From NCBI RefSeq assembly GCF_004022565.1, contig NZ_CP022987.1, forward strand, positions 2,232,001 through 2,296,000: a stretch of 64,000 bases of DNA, in the 5' to 3' direction. The notes under the pieces were generated by a model, which was not told where the DNA came from, ran no database searches, and saw only the letters and a program-made list of their open reading frames with translations. The number at the start of each line of letters is the position of its first letter. The first letter of the stretch is position 1. Shown in pieces: positions 49,484 to 57,925 of this stretch. The translations under genes were made by a program, and so were the position numbers. The DNA comes from Pollutimonas thiosulfatoxidans. Its GTDB lineage: Bacteria; Pseudomonadota; Gammaproteobacteria; Burkholderiales; Burkholderiaceae_B.

Positions 49484-50671
49484 CTATGGCTGCTTGGCTT
49501 CCAGGTCTTTTAATAGTTCACGCGCAATAATCAATTTTTGGACTTCGGTGGCGCCTTCATAGATGCGCAGCGCCCGTATCTCTCGATAAAGCTTCTCGAC
49601 CGGCGCACCCGACACGACGCCGGCGCCGCCAAACATCTGCAACGCACGGTCAATGACCCGTTGCGCCGACTCTGTCGCTGCCATTTTCGCCATGGCGGCC
49701 TCGCGGGTAGTGCGTACACCTTTGACATCGCGCAGCCATGCCGCGCGGTAGGTCAGCAAGGCTGCAGCGTCGATGTCGCAAGCCATGTCACCCAGCGCGG
49801 CCTGAGTAAGCTGCAAGTCGGCCAGGCGCTGGCCGAACATTTTGCGCGATGTGGCCCGCGTCAGCGCCTCGTCCAGCGCACGGCGAGCAAACCCCAGTGC
49901 CGCCGCCGCCACCGAAGCGCGGAAGATATCCAGCGTCATCATGGCCAGCTTGAACCCCTGGCCCGGCGCGCCCAGCATCTGGGTACGCGGAATGCGGCAG
50001 GCCTCGAAGCGCAATGTGGCCAGCGGATGCGGCGCCATCACATCGATGCGATCGGCGATGGTCAGGCCCGGCGTGTCGGCATCGACCACAAAGGCACTGA
50101 TGCCACGCGCGCCCGGGGCTTCACCTGTCCGCGCAAACACGCAGTAAAAGTCTGCGATGCCACCATTGGATATCCAGGTTTTCTCACCATCCAGCACGTA
50201 ATCGTCGCCGTCAGGGACGGCCGCGCATGCCATGGCCGCCACATCGGACCCGGCATCGAGTTCGGACAAGGCAAAAGCGGCAATGGCCTGGCCGCTGGCG
50301 ACGCGCGGTAAATAGTGCTGGCGCAAGGCATCGCTACCAGCCAGTGAAATGGCGCCACTGCCCAAACCCTGCATCGCGAAGGCGAAATCCGCCAGCCCAT
50401 CGTGGCGCGCCAGGGTTTCGCGCAAAATACACACAGCACGCGAATCGATTTGAGGCCAACGGCCGCCCCAACTGCCATCCGGGCCTTGCGGGACCGCAAA
50501 CTGCAACCACCCGCCGCGGCCCAACTGGGCAACCAGGTGGCGGCAGGCCGCATCCGTATCGGAGTGGTCCACATTTTGCAGCGTCGCGGCGCACCAGTCT
50601 TCCAGGCTTTGCGCCAGCTCGTGATGCTTCTGATCGAAGAACGGCCAGTCCAGCCAGCTAGCGTCGCGCAT
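49484..50671 (-). CDS. Acyl-CoA dehydrogenase
   Basis: FAD enzyme of 395 residues that introduces an alpha,beta double bond in an acyl-CoA. FAD and substrate motifs are present: FALSELDAGSDVAAMA and DGEKTWISNGGIADF, with the catalytic Glu at about 372 in IYEGATEVQKLIIARELL. The open frame runs back to 51019, but the ATG at 50671 shares one base with the stop of the crotonase gene (TGATG) and has GGGGGA upstream, so it is the start. In the operon it would act on the ring-opened or partly reduced acyl-CoA. Confidence 0.94.
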   Translation of the reverse strand: MRDASWLDWPFFDQKHHELAQSLEDWCAATLQNVDHSDTDAACRHLVAQLGRGGWLQFAVPQGPDGSWGGRWPQIDSRAVCILRETLARHDGLADFAFAMQGLGSGAISLAGSDALRQHYLPRVASGQAIAAFALSELDAGSDVAAMACAAVPDGDDYVLDGEKTWISNGGIADFYCVFARTGEAPGARGISAFVVDADTPGLTIADRIDVMAPHPLATLRFEACRIPRTQMLGAPGQGFKLAMMTLDIFRASVAAAALGFARRALDEALTRATSRKMFGQRLADLQLTQAALGDMACDIDAAALLTYRAAWLRDVKGVRTTREAAMAKMAATESAQRVIDRALQMFGGAGVVSGAPVEKLYREIRALRIYEGATEVQKLIIARELLKDLEAKQP

Positions 50672-51522
50672 CAATCCCCCTGGAATACCGGTTTCTGTTT
50701 CGCCACAAAGGCGTCGTAGGCGCGCCGGAAGTCCTGGGTCTGCATGCAGATAGCCTGCGCCTCGGCCTCTGCTTCGATGGCTTCGTCCACGCCCATATTC
50801 CATTCCTGGTGCAGCAACTTCTTGGTGATGCCGTGGGCAAATGTGGGGCCATCGGCCAACTGGCGAGCCAGCTTGTCGGCCGCCGTCAGCACCGCATCGG
50901 ACGGGTGCAAGGCATTGAAAAAGCCCCAGGCCATACCTTCGTCTGCCGTCATGGCGCGTCCGGTGTACAGCAGCTCGGAAGCACGCCCCTGGCCTATCAT
51001 GCGCGGCAACAAGGTGCATGCGCCCATGTCGGCGCCAGCCAGGCCGACGCGCGTGAACAGGAAAGCGGTGCGCGCTTGCGCCGTACCGACGCGAAGATCG
51101 GAGGCCAGCGCGATCATGGCGCCTGCACCCGCACAGATACCGTCGACCGCCGCCACGATGGGCTGCGGGCAGGCGCGCATGGCTTTGACGAGATCGCCCG
51201 TCATCCGCGTGAAGTCCAGCAACTGCGGCATGGTCATTTCAGTGAGCGGGCCGATAATCTCGTGGACATCGCCTCCTGAACAGAAATTTCCGCCTGCCCC
51301 GGTTATGACGACAGCCTTGATGTCGGTGGCATAGACCAGCCCACGGAACAGGTCGCGCAGCTCGGCATACGAATCGAAGGTCAGCGGATTCTTGCGCTCG
51401 GGCCGATTCAGCGTGATGGTGGCCACCTTGCCGTCCTCGGATACCTGCCACAGAAAATTCTTGGCCTGATAGTCGGCGTAGGGGCGCTTGTGATGCGCCA
51501 TCGTGTGTACTGCCTGTTCCAT
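50671..51522 (-). CDS. Enoyl-CoA hydratase/isomerase (crotonase) family protein
   Basis: Crotonase-fold enzyme of 283 residues. The oxyanion-hole segments are GAGGNFCSGGDVHEI and GICAGAGAMIALASDLR. The residue matching rat crotonase Glu144 (PEIxxG context) is not Glu here (FTRVGLAGADMGA), while that matching Glu164 remains (ASELLYTG). Hydratase activity is thus doubtful; hydrolysis of a C-C bond or isomerisation, seen elsewhere in this superfamily, is plausible. AAGGAG lies 6 bases before ATG 51522, preferred over 51606. It overlaps the dehydrogenase gene by one base. Confidence 0.92.
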   Translation of the reverse strand: MEQAVHTMAHHKRPYADYQAKNFLWQVSEDGKVATITLNRPERKNPLTFDSYAELRDLFRGLVYATDIKAVVITGAGGNFCSGGDVHEIIGPLTEMTMPQLLDFTRMTGDLVKAMRACPQPIVAAVDGICAGAGAMIALASDLRVGTAQARTAFLFTRVGLAGADMGACTLLPRMIGQGRASELLYTGRAMTADEGMAWGFFNALHPSDAVLTAADKLARQLADGPTFAHGITKKLLHQEWNMGVDEAIEAEAEAQAICMQTQDFRRAYDAFVAKQKPVFQGD

Positions 51523-51580
51523 TCCATACTCCTTGTGTTCGATAAGGGGCGGCCCAGGGAAGCTCTTGTTCAGAGCTTCC

Positions 51581-52369
51581 CTATCCTGCCATGACCTCTC
51601 CGCCATCCACCGGGATGGCCTGTCCGTTGATTGATGCCGACGCCGGGTCGCACAGCCACCCCACAGTACCGGCCACTTCCTCGGGCTGAACCAGCCGGCC
51701 TTGCGGGTTGCGCTCGGCCAAGCGGGCTTTGGCCTGCTCTGGCGTCATACCGGTTTTCTGGGTGATGTTGGCAACGGCATCGTGCACGATATCGGTTTCG
51801 GTATAGCCGGGGCACACCGCGTTGACGGTCACCCCCTTGGCGGCGACCTCGAGCGCAACAGCGCGTGTCAGCCCCACGACGCCGTGCTTGGCTGCGCAAT
51901 AGGCACTGACATACGGATAGCCGATCAGCGCAGCGGTGCTGGCAACGTTGACGATGCGCCCCCAACCTGCCTGCAGCATGTCTGGCAAGGCGGCCTGCAT
52001 GCAGTGGAAGGTGCCGCCCAGGTTCACGGCGATCATCTGGTTCCAGTGGGCCCGATCCACACGATCGAAGCGCTGGCTGCTTGCCTGGCCGGCGTTATTG
52101 ACCAGGATGTGTATGGTGCCGGCCCGTTGCCGAGCTTGCCCCATGGCTTGCTCTACCTGGACGGGGTCGGCGATATCGCCCGTGACATAGCCGGCGCGGC
52201 TGCCGGCGGCCAGTTGCTCGACCGCCTGTTGCAGCGAGCTGGCATCGCGCCCCATCAGCGTAATTTGCGCACCCATGCCCGCAAGCTTGTGCGCGATGGC
52301 CAGGCCAATTCCGCGTGACCCGCCCGTAACGATGGCGTGGCGACCGGACAAGGGAAGATGGTTGCTCAT
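51581..52369 (-). CDS. Short-chain dehydrogenase/reductase (3-hydroxyacyl-CoA dehydrogenase-like)
   Basis: NAD(P)-dependent SDR of 262 residues. The cofactor motif is VTGGSRGIGLAIA (14-26), followed by NNAG (91-94). The triad is Ser144, Tyr157 and Lys161 (YVSAYCAAKHG). In the operon it probably oxidises a hydroxy- to oxo-acyl-CoA or reduces the cyclic ketone. It overlaps the flavin-monooxygenase gene by 4 bp (ATGA). Confidence 0.94.
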   Translation of the reverse strand: MSNHLPLSGRHAIVTGGSRGIGLAIAHKLAGMGAQITLMGRDASSLQQAVEQLAAGSRAGYVTGDIADPVQVEQAMGQARQRAGTIHILVNNAGQASSQRFDRVDRAHWNQMIAVNLGGTFHCMQAALPDMLQAGWGRIVNVASTAALIGYPYVSAYCAAKHGVVGLTRAVALEVAAKGVTVNAVCPGYTETDIVHDAVANITQKTGMTPEQAKARLAERNPQGRLVQPEEVAGTVGWLCDPASASINGQAIPVDGGEVMAG

Positions 52370-54705
52370 TTACCGACGGGCTGCGCGTAGGCAGCCGCCC
52401 TTTCAAAGTTGGTTTCCAGCTGACGCTTGGCGGGGAAGTACTGTCGCGGCCAACTGACATCCTGATAGCCGATGCGTGCAGACTCGCGCAGCGTCCATGC
52501 CGCGTCGGCCAAGTGCGGCCTTGCCAGCGCGCAAAGGTCTGCCCGCCCAGAAGCAATAATGCTATTGACGTGATCGGCCTCGAAGATGGCGCCGACCGCA
52601 ATGGTGGGCACGCGCGCTTCGTTGCGGATGCGGTCCGAGAAAGGCGTTTGATACATGCGCCCGTATACCGGTTGCTCGGCCTTGCTGACCTGCCCCGACG
52701 AGCAGTCCACCATGTCCGCACCGGCGTCCTTGAAGCGCCGCGCGATCTCGACGGCGTCATCGGCGGTGATGCCGCCCTCGACCCAATCATGAGCCGATAT
52801 GCGCACTGACATGGGCAAGTCTTGCGGCCATACAGCGCGTACGGCGTGGAAGACTTCAAGTGGATAGCGCAAGCGCTTGTCCAGCGAGCCGCCATATTCG
52901 TCAGAGCGGTGGTTGGAAAGCGGCGAGATGAAGCTGGACAACAGATAACCGTGGGCACAGTGCAGCTCGAGCCAGTCGAAGCCGGCTTGCGCGGCACGCT
53001 GCGCCGAGGCGACGAACTGATCGCGCACTTCAACCATCTGAGCCCGCGTCATGGCCTGCGGCACCTGAGAGACACCTTCGATATACGGAATTGCCGATGC
53101 AGACACCAGGGGCCAGTTGCCTTCGTTCAAGGGCATGTCGGTGCCTTCCCAACTGACGCGTGTCGAACCCTTGCGTCCGGCATGGCCCAACTGTATGCCC
53201 AGCTTGGCGTCCGTGTTGTCGTGTACGAAATCGACGATGCGCTTGAAGGCGAGCATTTGCTGATCGTTCCACAGCCCTGGGCATCCCGGGGTGATGCGGG
53301 CCTCCGGCGACACGCAAGTCATTTCGACCATAACCATACCGGCCCCGCCCATCGCACGGCCGCCCAGATGGACCAGATGGAAGTCGCCAGGCACGCCGTC
53401 GACGCTGGAGTACATCGCCATGGGGGAGACCATGATGCGGTTTTTCAACTGTACGCTGCGCGCTTTATAAGGAGTGAGCATGGGCGGCACGGGGTGCAGT
53501 CCACCTGTAGCGACGCCGGCGCGCTCGGCCATCCACTTCTCGTAGCCTTCCAGCCACTGGGAATCGCGCAGCCGCAGGTTTTCGTGCGAAATTCGCTGGG
53601 AGCGTGTCAGCAACGAATAGGCGAACTGTTCGGGCTCGAAATCAGCATAGCGCTCGACGTTCTCGAACCACTCGGTGGAGTTGCGGGCGGCATTTTGAAT
53701 CTTCAGGACCTCCACGCTGCGGACATCCTGATAGTGGTCCAGCGCCGCCGACAGATCGTCGGGATGCGCCTGTATGGAGCGGTGCAGCTCGATGGCATCT
53801 TCCAGAGCCAGCTTGGTTCCCGACCCGATGGAAAAGTGCGCGGTATGGGCGGCGTCGCCCATCAGGACAACGGGCACTTGCTGGCCATTGGGCAGCGCTT
53901 GTTTGTGCACCCAGGTATCGCAGATAACGCGCGGGAAGCGGATCCAGATGGCGGAGCCTCGCAGATGGCCGGCATTAGAGATCAGGGCATTGCCATCCAG
54001 CCAGGGTGCGAACAACTGCTCGCAATAGGCGATGCCGTCTTCCTGGCTCATGGTGTCCAGCCCCGCCGCCCGCCAAGTTTCGTCGCGGGTTTCGACAATG
54101 AAGGTCGCCATGCCAGGTTCGAACTGATAGGCGTGCGCCTGGAACCAGCCATGCTCGGTCTGCACAAAGGCAAAGGTGAAGGCGTCGAAAGTCTTGTGTG
54201 TGCCCAGCCACACAAACCGGCACTCGCGGGTGTCGATGTCGGGCTTGTAGGTATCGGCGTAACGGGTGCGCACACGGCTGTTCAGGCCATCCGAGGCGAT
54301 GACCAGATCGGCCTGGTATTTGCGGGCGATTTCCTGGTCATCGGTCACGTCGGTTTCGAAGACCAGATCGACGCCTACCTGCTCGCAACGCGCCTGCAGG
54401 ATGTTAAGCAGCTTCTTGCGGCCTATGCCGATGAACCCATGGCCGCTACTGCGCAGGCTGCGCCCCTTGTAGTGGATTTCGATGTCGTCCCAGTGATTGA
54501 AAGCCGCGCTGATCTGCTCGGCAGACACGGGGTCGGCTTCCTTCAGGTTCTCGAGCGTGGCATCAGAGAACACCACGCCCCAGCCAAAGGTGTCGTAGGG
54601 ACGATTGCGCTCGACGACGGTAACCGTATTGGAAGGGTCTGCCAGTTTCATCAGCAGACCAAAATACAAGCCCGCCGGACCGCCACCTATGCATGCAATT
54701 TTCAT
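52366..54705 (-). CDS. Fused FAD monooxygenase/old yellow enzyme (2-aminobenzoyl-CoA monooxygenase/reductase or salicylyl-CoA 5-hydroxylase)
   Basis: The key enzyme of the cluster, 779 residues. The N-terminal half (1-385) is a class A flavoprotein hydroxylase: FAD motif CIGGGPAGLYFGLLM at 4-18 and the GD motif VVLMGDAAHTAHFSIGSG near 280. The C-terminal half (about 405-765) is an old-yellow-enzyme/NADH:flavin reductase barrel: LKNRIMVSPMAMYSS, DWLELHCAHGYLLSSFISPL, and SKAEQPVYGRMYQTPF. This fusion is known from the Azoarcus evansii 2-aminobenzoyl-CoA pathway, where the ring is hydroxylated and then reduced. Close homologues are also named salicylyl-CoA 5-hydroxylase; sequence alone does not separate them. 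Confidence 0.93.
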   Translation of the reverse strand: MKIACIGGGPAGLYFGLLMKLADPSNTVTVVERNRPYDTFGWGVVFSDATLENLKEADPVSAEQISAAFNHWDDIEIHYKGRSLRSSGHGFIGIGRKKLLNILQARCEQVGVDLVFETDVTDDQEIARKYQADLVIASDGLNSRVRTRYADTYKPDIDTRECRFVWLGTHKTFDAFTFAFVQTEHGWFQAHAYQFEPGMATFIVETRDETWRAAGLDTMSQEDGIAYCEQLFAPWLDGNALISNAGHLRGSAIWIRFPRVICDTWVHKQALPNGQQVPVVLMGDAAHTAHFSIGSGTKLALEDAIELHRSIQAHPDDLSAALDHYQDVRSVEVLKIQNAARNSTEWFENVERYADFEPEQFAYSLLTRSQRISHENLRLRDSQWLEGYEKWMAERAGVATGGLHPVPPMLTPYKARSVQLKNRIMVSPMAMYSSVDGVPGDFHLVHLGGRAMGGAGMVMVEMTCVSPEARITPGCPGLWNDQQMLAFKRIVDFVHDNTDAKLGIQLGHAGRKGSTRVSWEGTDMPLNEGNWPLVSASAIPYIEGVSQVPQAMTRAQMVEVRDQFVASAQRAAQAGFDWLELHCAHGYLLSSFISPLSNHRSDEYGGSLDKRLRYPLEVFHAVRAVWPQDLPMSVRISAHDWVEGGITADDAVEIARRFKDAGADMVDCSSGQVSKAEQPVYGRMYQTPFSDRIRNEARVPTIAVGAIFEADHVNSIIASGRADLCALARPHLADAAWTLRESARIGYQDVSWPRQYFPAKRQLETNFERAAAYAQPVGK

Positions 54706-54743
54706 TTTCTCTCCGTTGGACCCGACTTGCCGCCGCCATTTAC

Positions 54744-54766
54744 TTTAGGTTTAAACTATATAACCA
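54744..54766. promoter_or_regulatory. Candidate MarR operator upstream of the monooxygenase gene
   Basis: The core TTAAACTAT (54751-54759) recurs upstream of the regulator at 55964-55972. Around it GGTT (54748-54751) pairs with AACC (54762-54765), and GTTTAAAC (54749-54756) is a perfect 8-bp palindrome. It lies about 45 bp before the monooxygenase start codon. Confidence 0.4.
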
Positions 54767-54826
54767 AAAAAAAGCCGGCGCAAGGACTTTTCGAAACGAC
54801 GAGACTAAGGGGTTTCCCGCGCCAGG

Positions 54827-55909
54827 CTAGCGAGACAGGCCGTATATGGCCTGCAATAAACCGACACGTGACTGGCCAATGACTGCACCGCGCCAATCGT
54901 CGTGATCCGGATAAAAGGCAGCGCGGTGCGCCGCCTTCAGTTGCTTGCGCAGCGCGGCATCGGCCTGCGGGTGCGCGGCCAGCCAGCGATCCGCCCGCAA
55001 GGCCAGGAACACCTGGTCCATCGGCACGGTGCCATACTCGAGCGCCAGGAAAGTCAGTTCGGGTATGTCGGCGCACTCTTCCAGCAATGCCTGCATGCCC
55101 GTGCCGGCGATATCCACCGTGCTGGAGTCCGGGTCGGACACGGCCACCACGTCGGCGCCCCACCATACACACGCCCTGTCATACTCGGGCTGCCCCTTCT
55201 GCACAAATATCTTCTCAGCGTGCCCATAAGGCCCAAGGCCGGTGTGGTAGTCGATCCAGGCTATACGTTGCCGACCGCGCCCGTACTGCCCGATAATGTG
55301 GCGCAGCGTACGGTTGCTCCAGCTCGGTTCCTGTCCCCCGTAGAACAAGCCATCCGGATGGCTGTGCTGGCCCATCATCATGCCTTCGCGGTAGGCCTGC
55401 TCGCCCTCTTTGCGCCTGAACTCTTGTATGGCGGCGTCGTTGTCGGGCCCGGGCGGCCAGCTTTCAGGAATCAGCAAGGGGTGCAGGCTGCGATAATGCG
55501 GGTTGTCGCGCAAGGGCTTGCCGAAATCGCAAAAGTTGCGATTCAGGTCGATGTTGTCTTCGTTGGTACGATGCCCCCACGAGAACCCATAGGGGTTCAC
55601 GGCATGCACCAGCAAGATACCCACACCCGCCGCAGCGGCCTTGTCCAGCAGTGCGGCATCGTGCAACAGTGCGACCTGGCAACCCGAACCGCAATAGCCC
55701 TCTTCGCCGTGCATGGCCGAGGTCAGTACCAGCAAGGCAGGCGCGTCTGCTGGGCCGAAGTAAGCGGTGTCCATCGACAGTGTTTCGCCCCCTGCCCCCT
55801 TGCTGACCGGGTTGACAAAGGATTGCAACTGGCAAGCGCGTTCGCGCCCCGCAGCCACGAAGCGCTCGCGCGCGTCGGCATAGCTGCGACCGAAATACTG
55901 TCCGAACAT
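54827..55909 (-). CDS. DUF2817 (M14-like) metallohydrolase
   Basis: The 360-residue protein belongs to the carboxypeptidase/deacylase-type zinc hydrolase group (DUF2817). Likely zinc ligands are in TSAMHGEEGYCGSG (HxxE, near 66) and the later IDYHTGLGP (His near 222); NIDLNRNFCDF with a conserved Arg fits M14-like enzymes. Glu in LALEYGTV could be the catalytic base. No signal peptide, so cytoplasmic. As the first gene of the operon it might release the aromatic acid from an amide or peptide conjugate, but that is only a guess. Its start is 100 bp from the divergent MarR gene. Confidence 0.85.
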   Translation of the reverse strand: MFGQYFGRSYADARERFVAAGRERACQLQSFVNPVSKGAGGETLSMDTAYFGPADAPALLVLTSAMHGEEGYCGSGCQVALLHDAALLDKAAAAGVGILLVHAVNPYGFSWGHRTNEDNIDLNRNFCDFGKPLRDNPHYRSLHPLLIPESWPPGPDNDAAIQEFRRKEGEQAYREGMMMGQHSHPDGLFYGGQEPSWSNRTLRHIIGQYGRGRQRIAWIDYHTGLGPYGHAEKIFVQKGQPEYDRACVWWGADVVAVSDPDSSTVDIAGTGMQALLEECADIPELTFLALEYGTVPMDQVFLALRADRWLAAHPQADAALRKQLKAAHRAAFYPDHDDWRGAVIGQSRVGLLQAIYGLSR

Positions 55910-55959
55910 TGTTGTACTCCGTCATCGGGAAAAGGCAATTTACCACTAACATCTGATTG

Positions 55960-55975
55960 AAGATTAAACTATCTT
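55960..55975. promoter_or_regulatory. Candidate MarR operator between regulator and operon
   Basis: AAGAT (55960-55964), six bases, ATCTT (55971-55975), containing the TTAAACTAT core also seen at 54751. It lies midway in the 100-bp divergent region, where a MarR protein could control both directions. Confidence 0.45.
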
Positions 55976-56009
55976 TGCTTTTATATCCTGGGGTTACACA
56001 CCGAACGTC

Positions 56010-56537
56010 ATGAGCGATACTCTTTCGAGCACCAGAATACTGTCCGACATTCCCGATCTGGAAAGCCGCACCGTACCCGAAGACCACCATGATCTTCGCC
56101 TATGGCTGCGCATGCTGACATGCTGCAACCTGATCGAAAGCGATATCCGCACGCGTCTGCGCACCGAGTATCAGACGACCTTGCCGCGCTTCGACCTCAT
56201 GGCGCAATTGCTGCGCGTGCCAGGCGGCATGAAAATGAGCGAGCTGTCCCAACACATGATGGTCACCAACGGCAACATCACCGGCATCACGGACCAACTC
56301 GAACGCGAGGGCTTGGTCGAACGGGTAAAGGTGGCAACGGACAGACGCAGCTCTTTAATTCGGTTGACCAGCAAAGGCAAGCGCACTTTCAAGAAGATGG
56401 CCCAATCACACGAGCAGTGGGTGCAGTCGATGTTCAGTGGCGTGTCGGAAAAAAGCCGGGCAGCGCTGTTTGAAGCCCTGGGCGAATTGAAGCTCGTGAC
56501 GCAGGCCCGCATGGCCAGGCGCGACACCAGAGCCTAG
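56010..56537 (+). CDS. MarR family transcriptional regulator
   Basis: Winged-helix dimeric repressor of 175 residues. The recognition region reads MKMSELSQHMMVTNGNITGITDQLEREGLV, followed by the wing KVATDRRSSLIRLTSKGKR, both typical of MarR. It is divergent from the DUF2817-led operon. MarR proteins that govern aromatic-acid pathways often release DNA on binding the aryl-CoA, so a pathway CoA-ester is a reasonable inducer (inference). argJ follows 39 bp downstream; the two are unrelated in function. Confidence 0.94.
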   Translation: MSDTLSSTRILSDIPDLESRTVPEDHHDLRLWLRMLTCCNLIESDIRTRLRTEYQTTLPRFDLMAQLLRVPGGMKMSELSQHMMVTNGNITGITDQLEREGLVERVKVATDRRSSLIRLTSKGKRTFKKMAQSHEQWVQSMFSGVSEKSRAALFEALGELKLVTQARMARRDTRA

Positions 56538-56576
56538 GCTAGAATCAAAGCTTTCCCCAACCGCTGAACCGCTGCC

Positions 56577-57803
56577 ATGGCCGTCAATCTGTACATCCCT
56601 CCCGAGTCCCAGATATTTCCCGTTGCGGGCGTCGAAATCGGCATCGCCGAAGCCGGCATACGCAAAGCCAATCGCCGCGACCTGACCGTGTTTCGGCTGG
56701 CCGCAGGCAGCAGCGTAGCGGGCGTGTTTACGCGCAATCGGTTTCGGGCCGCGCCGGTGCAGGTGTGCGAAGCGCATTTGGCTGCCGACCGCGGCATCCG
56801 GGCCCTGGTCATCAACACCGGCAATGCCAACGCCGGCACTGGCCAAAGCGGACTGGAGATCGCTCGCCAGACCTGCACCGCACTGGCCTCCTTATTGGAC
56901 ATAGAAGCCGAACAGGTCTTGCCGTTTTCAACCGGCGTCATCCTCGAGCCCTTGCCCCTGGATCGCCTCGTCGCCGCCTTGCCCACCGCTATTCGCGGCA
57001 CCGCAGCCGACAACTGGTTCGCGGCAGCACACAGCATCATGACCACCGACACGCAGCCCAAGATTGTTTCGCAGCGGGTCGCTATCGGTAATCAAACCAT
57101 TACCATCACCGGTATCAGCAAAGGCGCGGGCATGATACGGCCCAACATGGCTACCATGCTGGGTTTCCTGGCCACCGACGCCGGCATCGCGCCAGACCTG
57201 CTCAAACGCATGGCCGGGAGCATCGCCGACCGCTCGTTCAACCGGATTACCGTAGACGGCGACACCTCGACCAATGACTCCTTCATTATGGCGGCTACCG
57301 GCGCCAGCCCGCTGCGCATTGAGTCCGAATCCGACCCGCAGTACGAACCCCTGTATCGGGCGCTGACGGACGCCGCCGCCGAACTCGCCCAGAAAATCGT
57401 GCGTGACGCCGAGGGCGCTACCAAATTCATTACTGTACGGGTCGAGCAGGCCCTCAATACCGAAGAGGCCCTGAAGGTGGCCTACGCCGTGGCCCAGTCG
57501 CCCCTCGTAAAGACCGCCTTTTTCGCCTCCGACCCCAACCTGGGCCGCATCCTTTGCGCCGTCGGCTATGCCGGCATCGACGACCTGGATGTCAGCCGCA
57601 CCAAACTGTGGCTGGGCGACGTACTGGTTGCCAGTCGGGGCGAACGCCACCCCGACTACCAGGAAGCCGACGGCCAGCGCGTCATGAAAGAGCCCGAAAT
57701 TACGGTGCGCATCGCTCTGGGCCGCGGCGACGTCACCGAAACCGTCTATACCTGCGATTTTTCTCACGAATACGTCAGCATCAATGCGGATTACCGCTCC
57801 TGA
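56577..57803 (+). CDS. argJ: Bifunctional glutamate N-acetyltransferase/ornithine acetyltransferase
   Basis: Transfers the acetyl group from N-acetylornithine to glutamate, and can also use acetyl-CoA. The 408-residue precursor is self-cleaved before Thr193 in MIRPNMATMLGF to give alpha and beta chains. TVDGDTSTNDSF and FASDPNLGRILCAVGYAG are further family marks. It returns to core metabolism after the accessory region and precedes rplU. TAGAAT at 56540-56545 is a possible -10 with no clear -35. Confidence 0.97.
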   Translation: MAVNLYIPPESQIFPVAGVEIGIAEAGIRKANRRDLTVFRLAAGSSVAGVFTRNRFRAAPVQVCEAHLAADRGIRALVINTGNANAGTGQSGLEIARQTCTALASLLDIEAEQVLPFSTGVILEPLPLDRLVAALPTAIRGTAADNWFAAAHSIMTTDTQPKIVSQRVAIGNQTITITGISKGAGMIRPNMATMLGFLATDAGIAPDLLKRMAGSIADRSFNRITVDGDTSTNDSFIMAATGASPLRIESESDPQYEPLYRALTDAAAELAQKIVRDAEGATKFITVRVEQALNTEEALKVAYAVAQSPLVKTAFFASDPNLGRILCAVGYAGIDDLDVSRTKLWLGDVLVASRGERHPDYQEADGQRVMKEPEITVRIALGRGDVTETVYTCDFSHEYVSINADYRS

Positions 57804-57849
57804 GAGCGGCAAGCCCTTGACTTCCCACAACATTCGCGCCAAGCCCAAC

Positions 57850-57879
57850 TTGACCGCAGCCACGCTCGCGCGCTAGAAT
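57850..57879 (+). promoter_or_regulatory. Sigma-70-type promoter for rplU-rpmA
   Basis: TTGACC (57850-57855), 18 bases, TAGAAT (57874-57879). Predicted start near 57886, 40 bases before the rplU ATG. Confidence 0.75.
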
Positions 57880-57885
57880 CATGAG

Positions 57886-57902
57886 CTTGGCATTTGGCCA
57901 AG
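57886..57902 (+). promoter_or_regulatory. 5'-terminal hairpin of the rplU-rpmA leader
   Basis: CTTGGC (57886-57891), five-base loop, GCCAAG (57897-57902). It begins at the predicted transcription start, about 23 bases before the rplU start codon. Confidence 0.5.
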
Positions 57903-57925
57903 ATTTATTATTTAGGAACTCCCAC

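Noticed and set aside
50672..51019. N-terminal extension of the acyl-CoA dehydrogenase
   Set aside because: The extension lies within the crotonase gene and is Arg/Gly-rich frame noise; the ATG overlapping the crotonase stop has a ribosome binding site.
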